DNA of 64,000 bases from RUG11237 sp050874665 (GTDB lineage Bacteria; Bacillota; Clostridia; Lachnospirales; Lachnospiraceae). The position numbers and the translations under genes were made by a program. The stretch covers positions 1 to 64,000 of the forward strand of contig JBNMLC010000005.1 in NCBI GenBank assembly GCA_050874665.1, written 5' to 3'. The notes below the pieces were generated by a model. That model was not told the DNA's origin. It saw only the letters and a list, made by a program, of their open reading frames with translations, and searched no databases. The stretch's first letter is position 1. Every line of letters starts with the position of its first letter. Below, piece after piece: positions 33,105-42,208 of this stretch.

Positions 33105-34071
33105 TATACCTATGGAACATATGAAAAACGTGTTTGGTCAGTTTGACAGCTATATTAAGAAAATTGAAAGAACATTACATGTTACCATAGTTACACGAGG
33201 TGAAGGAATTCATGTCATCGGTGATGAAAGGGCAGTAGATAAGACAAAAAAGATATTTGAAAATCTAACAGCACTTTCTCTCAGAGGAAATACCATTACC
33301 GAACAAAATGTAGATTATATTTTATCACTTTCTTTTGAAGAAAAAGAAAATGAAGTATTAGAAATTGAAAAAGATTTGATCTGCCACACTATACAGGGAA
33401 AACCAATCAAGCCTAAAACTTTAGGACAGAAGGCTTATGTGGATGCTATTCGTGAAAAAATGATTGTGTTCGGGGCAGGTCCGGCAGGAACCGGAAAGAC
33501 TTATCTTGCTATGGCGATGGCTATACAGGCATTTAAGGCAGACGAAGTAAGCAGAATCATTCTCACCAGACCTGCCATTGAAGCCGGTGAAAAGCTTGGC
33601 TTTCTGCCCGGAGATTTACAGAGCAAGGTAGACCCTTATCTGAGGCCGCTGTATGATGCACTGTATCAAATTATGGGGGCAGACAGCTTTATGAAAAATA
33701 TGGAAAAAGGCTTGATAGAAGTAGCACCCCTGGCTTACATGCGAGGACGTACTTTGGATAATGCATTTATTATTCTGGACGAAGCACAAAATACTACACC
33801 GGCACAGATGAAAATGTTTCTTACAAGAATCGGTTTTGGCTCTAAAGTAGTAGTCACAGGGGATATTACACAGAAAGACTTACCTACCGGACAAAAATCC
33901 GGTTTAGAAGTAGCTGAGCGCGTACTAAAGAAAATTGATGACATTGCTTTTTGTACATTGACCAGTAAAGATGTGGTAAGGCATCCGCTAGTACAAAAAA
34001 TTGTAAAAGCATATGAAGATTATGAAACAAAACAACATACGAAAACAAAAACAAGGGGACTTACAAAATGA
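33079..34071 (+). CDS. phoH: PhoH-like ATPase
   Basis: This 330-residue cytoplasmic ATPase of the PhoH/YbeZ family, thought to be an RNA-handling NTPase, is usually encoded beside ybeY. An N-terminal KH-like segment (about 15-75, including VTRGEGIHVIGDERAVDKTK) is followed by the PhoH core. The core has Walker A GAGPAGTGKTYLAMA (about 132-146), RPAIEAGEKLGFLPGD, Walker B AFIILDEAQNTTPAQMKMFL and VVTGDITQKDLP. It overlaps yqfD upstream and the PgpH-like gene downstream (4 nt). ATG 33112 is a possible alternative start. Confidence 0.93.
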   Translation: MEKQETIINIPMEHMKNVFGQFDSYIKKIERTLHVTIVTRGEGIHVIGDERAVDKTKKIFENLTALSLRGNTITEQNVDYILSLSFEEKENEVLEIEKDLICHTIQGKPIKPKTLGQKAYVDAIREKMIVFGAGPAGTGKTYLAMAMAIQAFKADEVSRIILTRPAIEAGEKLGFLPGDLQSKVDPYLRPLYDALYQIMGADSFMKNMEKGLIEVAPLAYMRGRTLDNAFIILDEAQNTTPAQMKMFLTRIGFGSKVVVTGDITQKDLPTGQKSGLEVAERVLKKIDDIAFCTLTSKDVVRHPLVQKIVKAYEDYETKQHTKTKTRGLTK

Positions 34072-35234
34072 TAAAGAAACTCAAAAAGCACAATAAACTG
34101 CTTGTGCTTCTCTTGTATTTAGAGACCCTGCTTTGTGTTAGTTTTGTATCCTTCTATCTTAGAGATATGAGTATACAAAGAACTATGGCAGTTACCACAC
34201 TATCTTTCGTTCTCTGCACTGCATTCTTAGTGGCACTCGCAGCAGAATATTTTAACCGGGAATTATACGAACGTTTTTCACTCTTAGAAGTAAATGTAGT
34301 TTATGTACTTGGATTACTTTTAGGTATTTTTATGTTATATGAACCAGATTACTGTGATACCATACTGGTACTTCCGGTAATGATGGGCATTATAACCGGT
34401 GTCGGTCCTGCAATTGCTTGCGATGCAGTAATTCTCAGCCTTGTGTTTTTGTGGAATGGCATAGATATAGAAATACTGATTTTTTATTTAATTATAGGTA
34501 TTATTGGAAGTTATATGAGCCGAAGTATGGTAAGGAAAAAACAGATTGTTTCAGGAATGGTTACATTGTTTTCCGCCTTTGTACTGACAATGTGTGTATA
34601 TGTCTTTTTCAAAAACGAGCGAATTAATTTGTATGTGCTGGCAAACATACTTCTGGGTGGCGTGGTGAACATACTATCTTTAATCGTCGTATTGCCTTAT
34701 TTCTATAATTCAAGAAATAAAGAGCACAGAGATATGGTTAAAATGCTATCACCTCAATATGAGTTGATGGATTCTATGATTAAATTTAAAAAGAAAGTTT
34801 ACGCCCATGCAGCCTTTTCTTCTAGAATAGCGGAACAGGCAGCAGAGGCTATTCATGCAGATGCATTAGTAACAAAATGCAGTGTCTACTATTATAATTA
34901 TGCAAGGACTTTAGGAAAAAATTACACCGATCCTTTTATAGAAACTGCATACTGGCACAAATTTCCTAAAAAAGTTACCAATGTTGTACTATCTCTTGCG
35001 AATGACTCACAAAAGATACTGACAAAAGAAGCGGCAATTGTTCTTGTAACTGAAACACTTGTTCTTGCCAAAGAATCAAAATTCGCCGATGGACAGGCCG
35101 AAAAAGGCTACTTAGAAGCAGTAATGAAGCAAAGATTCCAGCGTGGAATGTTAGATTTAGCTGAAATTTCCATCAAAGATTATATTACACTAAAAGATTT
35201 TGTGATTACACAATTGTGTAAGACTTCAGAATAA
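34068..35234 (+). CDS. Degenerate PgpH-like 7TM-HD protein (probable pseudoenzyme)
   Basis: The position between phoH and ybeY is that of pgpH/yqfF, the membrane c-di-AMP phosphodiesterase (about 700 residues, extracellular 7TMR-HDED domain, 7 membrane helices, HD domain). This protein is only 388 residues. About seven membrane helices (9-213) lead straight to an HD-like domain (about 240-388), with no extracellular domain. The canonical YxHS...YYHDIGK is replaced by YAHAAFSSRIAEQAAEAI...YYYNYARTLGK: the HD pair is Tyr276-Asn277. The HHG motif is absent, and a later Asp in the KEAAIVMLAD motif reads Glu. The C-terminal LAEISIKDYITLKDFVITQL still matches. It cannot be expected to bind the metal pair. 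A regulatory or structural role is inferred. It is intact and in the operon, so it is not a simple pseudogene. Confidence 0.75.
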   Translation: MIKKLKKHNKLLVLLLYLETLLCVSFVSFYLRDMSIQRTMAVTTLSFVLCTAFLVALAAEYFNRELYERFSLLEVNVVYVLGLLLGIFMLYEPDYCDTILVLPVMMGIITGVGPAIACDAVILSLVFLWNGIDIEILIFYLIIGIIGSYMSRSMVRKKQIVSGMVTLFSAFVLTMCVYVFFKNERINLYVLANILLGGVVNILSLIVVLPYFYNSRNKEHRDMVKMLSPQYELMDSMIKFKKKVYAHAAFSSRIAEQAAEAIHADALVTKCSVYYYNYARTLGKNYTDPFIETAYWHKFPKKVTNVVLSLANDSQKILTKEAAIVLVTETLVLAKESKFADGQAEKGYLEAVMKQRFQRGMLDLAEISIKDYITLKDFVITQLCKTSE

Positions 35235-35255
35235 CTATAGAAAGGAAGAGTCGTT

Positions 35256-35753
35256 GTGACAATTTGTCTGGAACAGGAATACGAACTGGATTTAGGAATA
35301 GATTATAAGAAGCTGGCAGAAACTGTAATTGAGGCAGCTTTAGATTATGAACAGTGCCCCTATGAATGTGAGATTAATGTAATTCTTACCAATAATGTGG
35401 GAATTCATCAGATTAACAAGGAGTGCAGAGAAATTGACCGACCTACGGATGTACTGTCATTTCCAATGGCAGAATACGATATACCGGGAAATTTTGACCT
35501 TTTAGAAGAAACACAGCCGGATTGTTTTCATCCGGAAAGCGGTGAACTTTTATTAGGTGATATTATTATTTCATTAGATAAGGTAAAAGAACAGGCAGAA
35601 AGTTATGGGCATTCTGTCAAAAGGGAATATGCTTTTCTTTTAGCCCACAGTATGTTACACTTAATGGGTTATGACCATATGGTGGAAGAAGAAGAGAAGG
35701 TAATGTTTCGAAAGCAGGAAGAGATTCTTGCCAAGCTAAATATTACAAGATAA
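35256..35753 (+). CDS. ybeY: rRNA maturation endonuclease YbeY
   Basis: This 165-residue single-strand endoribonuclease acts in 16S rRNA 3' maturation and ribosome quality control. It has the metal site HSMLHLMGYDH near the C-terminus (H-x3-H-x5-H), the upstream REIDRPTDVLSFPM motif and ELLLGDIIISLDKVKEQA. GTG 35256 is the start, with AAAGGAAG eight bases upstream; the first residues TICLEQEYELDLGIDY fit the family. It follows the PgpH-like gene by 21 nt in the conserved phoH-pgpH-ybeY order. Confidence 0.94.
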   Translation: MTICLEQEYELDLGIDYKKLAETVIEAALDYEQCPYECEINVILTNNVGIHQINKECREIDRPTDVLSFPMAEYDIPGNFDLLEETQPDCFHPESGELLLGDIIISLDKVKEQAESYGHSVKREYAFLLAHSMLHLMGYDHMVEEEEKVMFRKQEEILAKLNITR

Positions 35754-35782
35754 TTTAAAAACAAAGTGACAGGAGATAAAAT

Positions 35783-37429
35783 ATGGAACGGAAAAAAGAA
35801 AGTGCTAGTGGATTTGTTGTACAGGGAAGTATCCTTGCAACAGCCTCCATTCTTGCACGTATTATCGGACTAATCTACAGAGTTCCGGTAACACGTATTA
35901 TCGGAGATTATGGAAATGGACTTTATGGATTCGCTTTTGAAGTATATTCCATGATGTTACTGATTTCCTCCTATTCTTTACCCACTGCCATATCTAAGCT
36001 AGTGGCAGCAAAAGCACATCAGGGACAACATAAAAACGCTTATAAAATTTTTAAAGCAGGTTTATTCTTTGCTACGGTAACAGGTACACTGGCTGCTTCA
36101 ATCACTTTCCTACTGGCAGATTTTATTGCCGGAACAATTATGAAAGACAGCATGATTGCACTATCTTTACGTGTATTGGCACCAACCATCATCATTGTTG
36201 CAATTATGGGTGTTATCCGTGGATATTTTCAAGGGTTGGGAACTATGATGCCAACGGCTGTATCACAGATTATTGAGCAGATTGTAAATGCCGTTGTCAG
36301 TATCATTGCTGCCTACTATCTATTTGCCTATGGAAGTAAAGTGGCCCAGATTCTTCAAAATGAAAATTATGCCCCGGCTTACGGTGCTGCCGGAAGTACG
36401 TTAGGAACTTTATTTGGTGCAGTGTTTGGCCTTTTATTTCTGCTTTTTATGATGATGATATATAAAAGAGTCCTAAAACGCAGAATGGTCAAAGACAGAA
36501 CCGTCCGTACCCAAAGTTATGGTGAAATATATATGCTGTTATTTTCTACCATAGTACCGATTATTTTAAGTACTGCGGTTTACAATTCCAGCGTATTTAT
36601 TGATCAGACAATATTCAGTAATATAATGAACCGAAAGGGTGTGGCAAATTATACAGAATTATTTGGCGTGTTTACCGGAAAATACCGTCTGCTTGTGAAT
36701 GTGCCTGTTTCTATTGCCAGTGCTATGGCAGCTTCGACGATTCCAAGCCTGACTGCGGCTGTGGCTGCCCGGGATAGAAAATTAGTAAATCAGAAAATTA
36801 ATATATCCATTCGATTTATCATGGTAATTGCATTTCCCTGTGCTGTGGGACTTGCCGTACTGGGATCTCCGATTCTCAAATTATTATTTAACGACAGCAG
36901 AAAATTACCGGCAAATCTTCTTATGGTGGGCTCTGTAGCAGTAATACTATACTCCTTGTCTACCTTATCCAATGGAATTTTGCAGGGGCTAAATCGAATG
37001 AAAGTGCCAGTTAGAAATGCATTTATTTCGCTTGTTGTTCATGTAATTCTTGTCTATCTGATGTTAGAATTTACGGACCTAAATATATATGCCATTGTCA
37101 TTGGCAACGTAGTATTTGCATTACTGATGTGTATCTTAAATGCATGGGACATCAAGAAAACCACTGGATACCGTCAGGAGATTTATAAAAGCTTTATCGT
37201 TCCGGCATTGGCTTCCGCTGCAATGGGTGTAATCGCATTTGTTGTTTATTTCGTTTTAGAAAAGCTGACAAAGAATAATACTATAAGCTTTGTAGTTGCC
37301 TTTGTTCTTGCAGTGGCTGTTTATGCTGTAGTATTATTGCTCTTAAAGGGATTTACAGAAGACGAATTGGCTTCGCTGCCAAAAGGAACTATGCTGGTGA
37401 ACATAGCCAAAAAAATTCACCTAATGTAA
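35783..37429 (+). CDS. SpoVB/MurJ-like polysaccharide flippase (MOP superfamily)
   Basis: This is a 548-residue integral membrane protein with about 14 helices. The opening ASGFVVQGSILATASILARI, then IGLIYRVPVTRIIGDYGNGLYG, is characteristic of the SpoVB branch of the MOP (MATE/Wzx/MurJ) superfamily, which flips lipid-linked wall precursors. In Bacillus SpoVB is needed for spore cortex. The same family includes YtgP/MurJ-like vegetative flippases, so the sporulation role is likely but not certain. ACAGGAGATAAA precedes ATG 35783. It lies 29 nt after ybeY and likely shares that operon. Confidence 0.88.
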   Translation: MERKKESASGFVVQGSILATASILARIIGLIYRVPVTRIIGDYGNGLYGFAFEVYSMMLLISSYSLPTAISKLVAAKAHQGQHKNAYKIFKAGLFFATVTGTLAASITFLLADFIAGTIMKDSMIALSLRVLAPTIIIVAIMGVIRGYFQGLGTMMPTAVSQIIEQIVNAVVSIIAAYYLFAYGSKVAQILQNENYAPAYGAAGSTLGTLFGAVFGLLFLLFMMMIYKRVLKRRMVKDRTVRTQSYGEIYMLLFSTIVPIILSTAVYNSSVFIDQTIFSNIMNRKGVANYTELFGVFTGKYRLLVNVPVSIASAMAASTIPSLTAAVAARDRKLVNQKINISIRFIMVIAFPCAVGLAVLGSPILKLLFNDSRKLPANLLMVGSVAVILYSLSTLSNGILQGLNRMKVPVRNAFISLVVHVILVYLMLEFTDLNIYAIVIGNVVFALLMCILNAWDIKKTTGYRQEIYKSFIVPALASAAMGVIAFVVYFVLEKLTKNNTISFVVAFVLAVAVYAVVLLLLKGFTEDELASLPKGTMLVNIAKKIHLM

Positions 37430-37505
37430 ACCTGTTTCATTGCATGGAAAAAATTGTATAAAATAAAGATTTTAAGCTGATAATATAGGTAAAAGGAGAT
37501 TATGT

Positions 37506-38099
37506 ATGAAAAAAACCTATATTATCAGCTTTATTTTATTTGGAGTTCTTATCTGTATTGCATATTTTAGTTGTTACTTTTTCTTTCGCAATACTACGGA
37601 CCGTTTGACACGAGAATCGGAAGAGATTCTAAAGGCAGATACCAGTACAACAAATTATACTTCCGATCAGACCATCTATATTCTTGAAAAATACAATGCT
37701 GCAAATTATGAACTTACCGAAGAAACGCTTGCCATGCCGGCAGAATACGTTGGGTTAACCAGAACACAACTAATGGAAAAAATTAAAAACTACGAAAAGG
37801 CACCAAATAATGCCGACATGGAATTGGGATTCACCGGTTTTTCACTGGTATATTTTTCTGAAAATAAAATTGTCTTAAGAAAAACATATAATAAGGCATT
37901 TTATGATTGGGAATATATTGCCAAGACAAATGCAGAAGGAAAGATTGTGATTTACGCTGCAAAAAACGGAGAGCTATATACAGATACCGATATTTATTAT
38001 AATAAGCTGCCGGAGGACATGCAAAAGCAGATTCAAGAGGGAAAATATATGAATGGACTGCGTGAAGTATATGACTTTCTAGAAAACTATTCAAGTTGA
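37506..38099 (+). CDS. Membrane-anchored protein with BofC-like C-terminal domain
   Basis: This 197-residue protein has an N-terminal membrane anchor or uncleaved signal (about 4-26, YIISFILFGVLICIAYFSCYFF) and an extracytoplasmic domain. The C-terminal third (NKLPEDMQKQIQEGKYMNGL, REVYDFLENYSS) resembles the C-terminal domain of BofC, the forespore protein that tunes the SpoIVB protease checkpoint before sigma-K activation. The N-terminal part has no match I recognise. The neighbour upstream is the SpoVB-like flippase, which supports a sporulation link, but orthology to BofC is not established. AAAAGGAG precedes ATG 37506. Confidence 0.65.
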   Translation: MKKTYIISFILFGVLICIAYFSCYFFFRNTTDRLTRESEEILKADTSTTNYTSDQTIYILEKYNAANYELTEETLAMPAEYVGLTRTQLMEKIKNYEKAPNNADMELGFTGFSLVYFSENKIVLRKTYNKAFYDWEYIAKTNAEGKIVIYAAKNGELYTDTDIYYNKLPEDMQKQIQEGKYMNGLREVYDFLENYSS

Positions 38100-38194
38100 A
38101 AAAAAATGTCGGATATAGTATGATATTGGTATATCTATTTGAAAGCAGAAATACTTTAAGAGAGATGGTATCATAAGAAATGGGGGATGAGGAT

Positions 38195-40402
38195 ATGACA
38201 GATAAATTATATGAATTGATGGATTGGCCGGCAATAGAATCGGTAGTTTATTCTGAAGAGGATCGGCCACAGGACATATTAGGGGCGTTTAAATTAAACA
38301 AGGGCGTTTTAATACAGACTTTTCAGCCGCAGGCTTCTACTGTCAGAGTAAAATTCAAGGAAACGAAAAAAATTTATGACATGGAGCTGGCAGATGAGGA
38401 AGGATTTTTTGCAGTATTCATCCCCGGTAAAAAGAAAATAGATGATTATGTACTATTAGTTACAGAAGATGGTAAAGAACGGCAGATGACAGACCCATAT
38501 AAATTTGAGCCAATCATTTCCGGAGAAGACTGCATGGCATTCCAATCAGGCATTCACTATGAAATTTACGAGAAGCTTGGAGCACATTCTATGACACGCG
38601 AAGATGTCTCAGGTGTCAATTTTGCAGTCTGGGTTCCTAAGGCAGTCAGAGTCAGTGTTGTTGGCGAATTTAACCAATGGGATGGAAGACGTCATCAAAT
38701 GAATCGTGTGGGTGACAGCGACATATTTGAGTTATTTATACCGGAAATTACGCAAGGAGATATCTATAAATTCGAAATCAAAATGCGGGGCGGTCTTGTA
38801 CTATTAAAATCAGATCCTTATGCCAGCGCATTTGAAGTCCGCCCGAACTCGTGTTCTATGGTGGGGTGTGAGAATACTTATGTATGGAATGACTCTGAGT
38901 GGCTGGAAGAAAGAAGCCGGACAAATTACCATGAAAAACCCGTTTCAATCTATGAAATACATCTTGGTTCCTTTCGGAGAAAAGGAAAAGATGCCTTTTA
39001 TAATTATCGCGAGCTGGCTCCTATGGTAATTGAGCAAGTAAAGGCTTTGCATATGACACACGTAGAATTGCTTCCTATTATGGAACATATTCTGGATGAA
39101 TCATGGGGGTATGAAACTACCGGATATTACGCACCTACCAGCCGCTTTGGAAATAAAAATGACTTTAAGTACTTTATAGATGAACTTCATAAGGAAGGGA
39201 TCGGTGTGATTTTAGACTGGGTTCCTGCACATTTTCCTAAAAACGCAGATGGACTGGTAAATTTTAACGGCTATTGTCTATACGAACCAGCACAAGAAAA
39301 CCGACGTGAACATAAGCGCTGGGGGACTTATGCTTTTGATTATGAAAGGCGTGAGGTAAGCAATTTCCTGATTGCCAATGCCTTATACTGGGTAGAGCAA
39401 TTTCATGCAGACGGACTGCGTGTAGATGCTGTTTCTGCCATGCTATATTTAGATTATGACCGTTTAGAGGGCGACTGGACTCCCAATATATACGGCGGCA
39501 ACGAAAACTTAGAGGCGATAGAGTTTATCAAACATTTAAATTCTATTATGAAAAAGCGTAACCCTAATGTATTAATGTTTGCAGAAGAGTCTACACTGTA
39601 TGGAAATGTAACCGGAAACTTAGAAGAGGGCGGATTAGGATTTGATTATCGCTGGAATTTTGAATTCATGAATAAATGCTTTGAATTTTTTTCCTGTGAT
39701 CCTTTGTTTCGAAAAGGCATATACAATGAATTTTTAAATAGTGCTGTGTATGCATATATGGAACATTATGTGTTGCCTTTTTCTCATGATGAGGTTGTAC
39801 ATGGAAAACATTCCATGAAAAATAAAATGGCAGGAAATGATGATGAGCAATTCCATAACTTAAGGCTTATGTATGCTTATCAGCTCGTACATCCGGGAAA
39901 GAAGCTTCAATTTATGGGAAATGAAGTAGCAGGTGAGCTAGAATGGTGTGAGAGTCTGGAACCGGAATGGAAATTATTGAAAAAGAAGAAACATGCCGGA
40001 GTTATGCAGATGATTTCTGTTCTAAATGAAATTTACTGTACATATCCTGCTATGTATGAATTAGAAGAAGAAATGGAAGGCTTAGAATGGATTAACAATA
40101 CTTCCGTAAATGAAACAATGGTTTCCTTCTTGCGAAAAGGAAAAAGAGCTGGAGAGGAGCTGTTAGTTGTATGTAACTTCACTCCGGTATTACGTGAAAA
40201 CTATAAGATTGGTGTTCCATTCAAAGGAACGTATCAGGAAATCTTTAACAGTGATGATACTCGTTTTGGCGGTACGGGTGCCGTAAATAGCAACGCAAAA
40301 ACTGCACAAAAAGAAGCCTGGGACGAACGGGATTATTCTATACGAATAAAAGCAGCACCATTAAGCGTTTCTATTTTCAAGAAAATTCAAGAAAATAAAT
40401 AA
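38195..40402 (+). CDS. glgB: 1,4-alpha-glucan branching enzyme
   Basis: This GH13 enzyme makes alpha-1,6 branches in glycogen. It has 735 residues, the length of the two-CBM48 type: an N-terminal module (about 20-100), CBM48 (about 110-215, FAVWVPKAVRVSVVGEFNQW), the catalytic barrel and a C-terminal beta domain. The nucleophile is Asp411 in DGLRVDAVSAMLYLDY, the acid/base Glu is about 464 in FAEESTLYGNVT, and the transition-state Asp lies in SHDEVVHGKHSM. ATG 38195 is preferred to 38180 from the GGGGGAT spacing. No glgC, glgA or glgP is nearby, so it is separated from the usual glycogen cluster. Confidence 0.93.
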   Translation: MTDKLYELMDWPAIESVVYSEEDRPQDILGAFKLNKGVLIQTFQPQASTVRVKFKETKKIYDMELADEEGFFAVFIPGKKKIDDYVLLVTEDGKERQMTDPYKFEPIISGEDCMAFQSGIHYEIYEKLGAHSMTREDVSGVNFAVWVPKAVRVSVVGEFNQWDGRRHQMNRVGDSDIFELFIPEITQGDIYKFEIKMRGGLVLLKSDPYASAFEVRPNSCSMVGCENTYVWNDSEWLEERSRTNYHEKPVSIYEIHLGSFRRKGKDAFYNYRELAPMVIEQVKALHMTHVELLPIMEHILDESWGYETTGYYAPTSRFGNKNDFKYFIDELHKEGIGVILDWVPAHFPKNADGLVNFNGYCLYEPAQENRREHKRWGTYAFDYERREVSNFLIANALYWVEQFHADGLRVDAVSAMLYLDYDRLEGDWTPNIYGGNENLEAIEFIKHLNSIMKKRNPNVLMFAEESTLYGNVTGNLEEGGLGFDYRWNFEFMNKCFEFFSCDPLFRKGIYNEFLNSAVYAYMEHYVLPFSHDEVVHGKHSMKNKMAGNDDEQFHNLRLMYAYQLVHPGKKLQFMGNEVAGELEWCESLEPEWKLLKKKKHAGVMQMISVLNEIYCTYPAMYELEEEMEGLEWINNTSVNETMVSFLRKGKRAGEELLVVCNFTPVLRENYKIGVPFKGTYQEIFNSDDTRFGGTGAVNSNAKTAQKEAWDERDYSIRIKAAPLSVSIFKKIQENK

Positions 40403-40442
40403 TGCGGAACATAAATAACAAATATTGGATAAGGAGGACTTT

Positions 40443-41348
40443 ATGTTACTGACAGAATCTGTTGTTCAGGAAAATATTCAGGAGCAGGTAGACCAATTAG
40501 CGAACATTAATATTGAAGATGTACAGCCAAGTGTAATTATGCAAACCTTAAAAGGTTATGTTCCTGATATTATTAATTTTGGCATAGCATTATTGATTGC
40601 AATTGTTGTATTTGTTATTGGCTCTAAAGTAATCAAACTGATTCGTAAAATCGTTCGACGTTCGCTGGAACGTTCCAGTGTCGACAAGGGTGTGGAGCAG
40701 TTCATTGATTCCCTGCTAAAAATATTGCTGTATATGGTGCTGATTATGACCATTGCAGGTATGTTAGGAATTCAGACGACTTCCATTGTTACTATTGTCG
40801 GCTCAGCCGGAGTGGCAGTTGGTCTTGCATTACAGGGCAGCTTATCCAACTTTGCCGGTGGTGTACTTATCTTGATATTAAAGCCCTTTAAAGTAGGAGA
40901 TTATATCATAGACTGCAGCACAGGGAATGAAGGAAGCGTAAAACAGATTCAGATTTTTTATACGAAGTTATTAACAATTGATAATAAAGAAGCTTTAATT
41001 CCTAATGGTACTCTTATGAATTCGAGTATTATCAATGCAACGGGTCAGACCGAACGCCGTGTGGATATTGTAGTAGGTATTTCCTATGATGCAGATTTAA
41101 AGGTCGCAAAGGAATGTATGGCAGAACTTGTAAGCAGGGAAGAAAAAACATTAAAGGATAGGCCGGTAGATATTTTTGTGAATAATCTAGGTGACAGTGC
41201 TGTTGAACTTGGACTTCATGTATGGGTTGCCACAGAGAATTACTGGGCTGTGAAGTGGCGATTGACAGAGAATATTAAATTAGCTTTTGATGAAAAAGGT
41301 ATTGAAATCCCATTCAATCAATTATCTGTACATATCGCAGAAAAATAG
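40443..41348 (+). CDS. mscS: Small-conductance mechanosensitive channel, MscS family
   Basis: This is a 301-residue channel that opens under membrane tension to release osmolytes. Three membrane helices lie at about 37-60, 85-110 and 115-140. The pore helix has the Gly/Ala-rich pattern VGSAGVAVGLALQGSLSNFA, then GGVLILILKPFKVGDYI and the beta/alpha-beta cytoplasmic cage domain with NGTLMNSSIINAT. ATG 40443 follows AAGGAGGA; a TTG at 40425 in frame lacks a site. It lies 40 nt after glgB. The transcript runs into a hairpin that overlaps the next gene's ribosome site. Confidence 0.93.
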   Translation: MLLTESVVQENIQEQVDQLANINIEDVQPSVIMQTLKGYVPDIINFGIALLIAIVVFVIGSKVIKLIRKIVRRSLERSSVDKGVEQFIDSLLKILLYMVLIMTIAGMLGIQTTSIVTIVGSAGVAVGLALQGSLSNFAGGVLILILKPFKVGDYIIDCSTGNEGSVKQIQIFYTKLLTIDNKEALIPNGTLMNSSIINATGQTERRVDIVVGISYDADLKVAKECMAELVSREEKTLKDRPVDIFVNNLGDSAVELGLHVWVATENYWAVKWRLTENIKLAFDEKGIEIPFNQLSVHIAEK

Positions 41349-41386
41349 GTATTTTCATTGCATCTATTATTTGCACAAAAAATCAA

Positions 41387-41434
41387 GACCCTCATAAGAT
41401 AAAGTAGAGAACTTAGTATCTTATGGGGGTTTTT
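41387..41434 (+). terminator. Terminator-like hairpin that includes the next gene's ribosome site
   Basis: ACCCTCATAAGATA pairs with TATCTTATGGGGGT (14 bp with one G-U pair; loop of about 15 nt) and is followed by TTTT. The GGGGG of the right arm is also the only ribosome binding site for ATG 41435. When it is folded, transcription of the ABC genes would stop or their translation would be blocked. Confidence 0.7.
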
Positions 41435-42208
41435 ATGGGTGTAATATTATCATTGGAACACATAAGTTTTGCCTACCATAGTGAAGAAGGAGAAATACTT
41501 GCTCTTGACAATATATCTTTTTCTGTTTCTCAGGGGGAATTTGTGGCAATTATTGGTCCGTCCGGCTGTGGCAAGTCTACTTTATTATCCTTGATTTCGG
41601 GTCTGTACCCCGTAGAACAGGGAAGTATCATTTTTCACGGAAATTCATCAAAGCAAAATAATACTAACATCGGTTATATGTTGCAAAAAGACCATCTGTT
41701 CGAATGGCGCACGATTTACCGAAATGTTATTTTAGGGCCTGAAATTAACAAAAATCTGACGAATGAAAAGGAAGAAGCAATTGAAAATATGTTAAAAACC
41801 TATGGACTGTTAGAATTTAAGGACAAAAAACCATCGGAATTGTCCGGAGGTATGAGGCAACGTGCTGCACTGATCCGCACTCTGGCTATGGAACCGGACT
41901 TACTGTTATTAGATGAACCTTTTTCTGCGTTAGATTACCAGACTAGAATTTCCGTTGCCGACGACATTGGAACTATCATAAAAAGAGAGGGAAAAACAGC
42001 CATACTGGTAACACATGACTTGTCAGAGGCTATTTCACTGGCAGACAGAGTGATTGTATTAAGCAATCGTCCTGCCACAGTAAAACGCATCATTCCGATT
42101 CAATTAAGTGTGAAAAACAGAACACCTTTTTCTTCCAGGACGGCACCTGAATTTAAGGAATACTTCAATCTTCTCTGGAAGGAGCTAAGTACTTATGAGC
42201 ATGTCTAA
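41435..42208 (+). CDS. ABC importer ATPase (SsuB/TauB/NrtD type)
   Basis: This is a 257-residue ATPase of the nitrate/sulfonate/taurine importer class. It has Walker A IIGPSGCGKST, the Q-loop MLQKDHLFEW, the signature LSGGMRQRAALIRTLAMEP, Walker B LLLLDEPFSALDYQT and the His switch VTHDLSEAI. The substrate of this class includes sulfonates, nitrate and thiamine precursors and is set by the binding protein, which is missing next to these genes. ATG 41435 is chosen over ATG 41423 because the latter lies inside the hairpin's right arm. It overlaps the permease gene by 14 nt. Confidence 0.9.
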   Translation: MGVILSLEHISFAYHSEEGEILALDNISFSVSQGEFVAIIGPSGCGKSTLLSLISGLYPVEQGSIIFHGNSSKQNNTNIGYMLQKDHLFEWRTIYRNVILGPEINKNLTNEKEEAIENMLKTYGLLEFKDKKPSELSGGMRQRAALIRTLAMEPDLLLLDEPFSALDYQTRISVADDIGTIIKREGKTAILVTHDLSEAISLADRVIVLSNRPATVKRIIPIQLSVKNRTPFSSRTAPEFKEYFNLLWKELSTYEHV

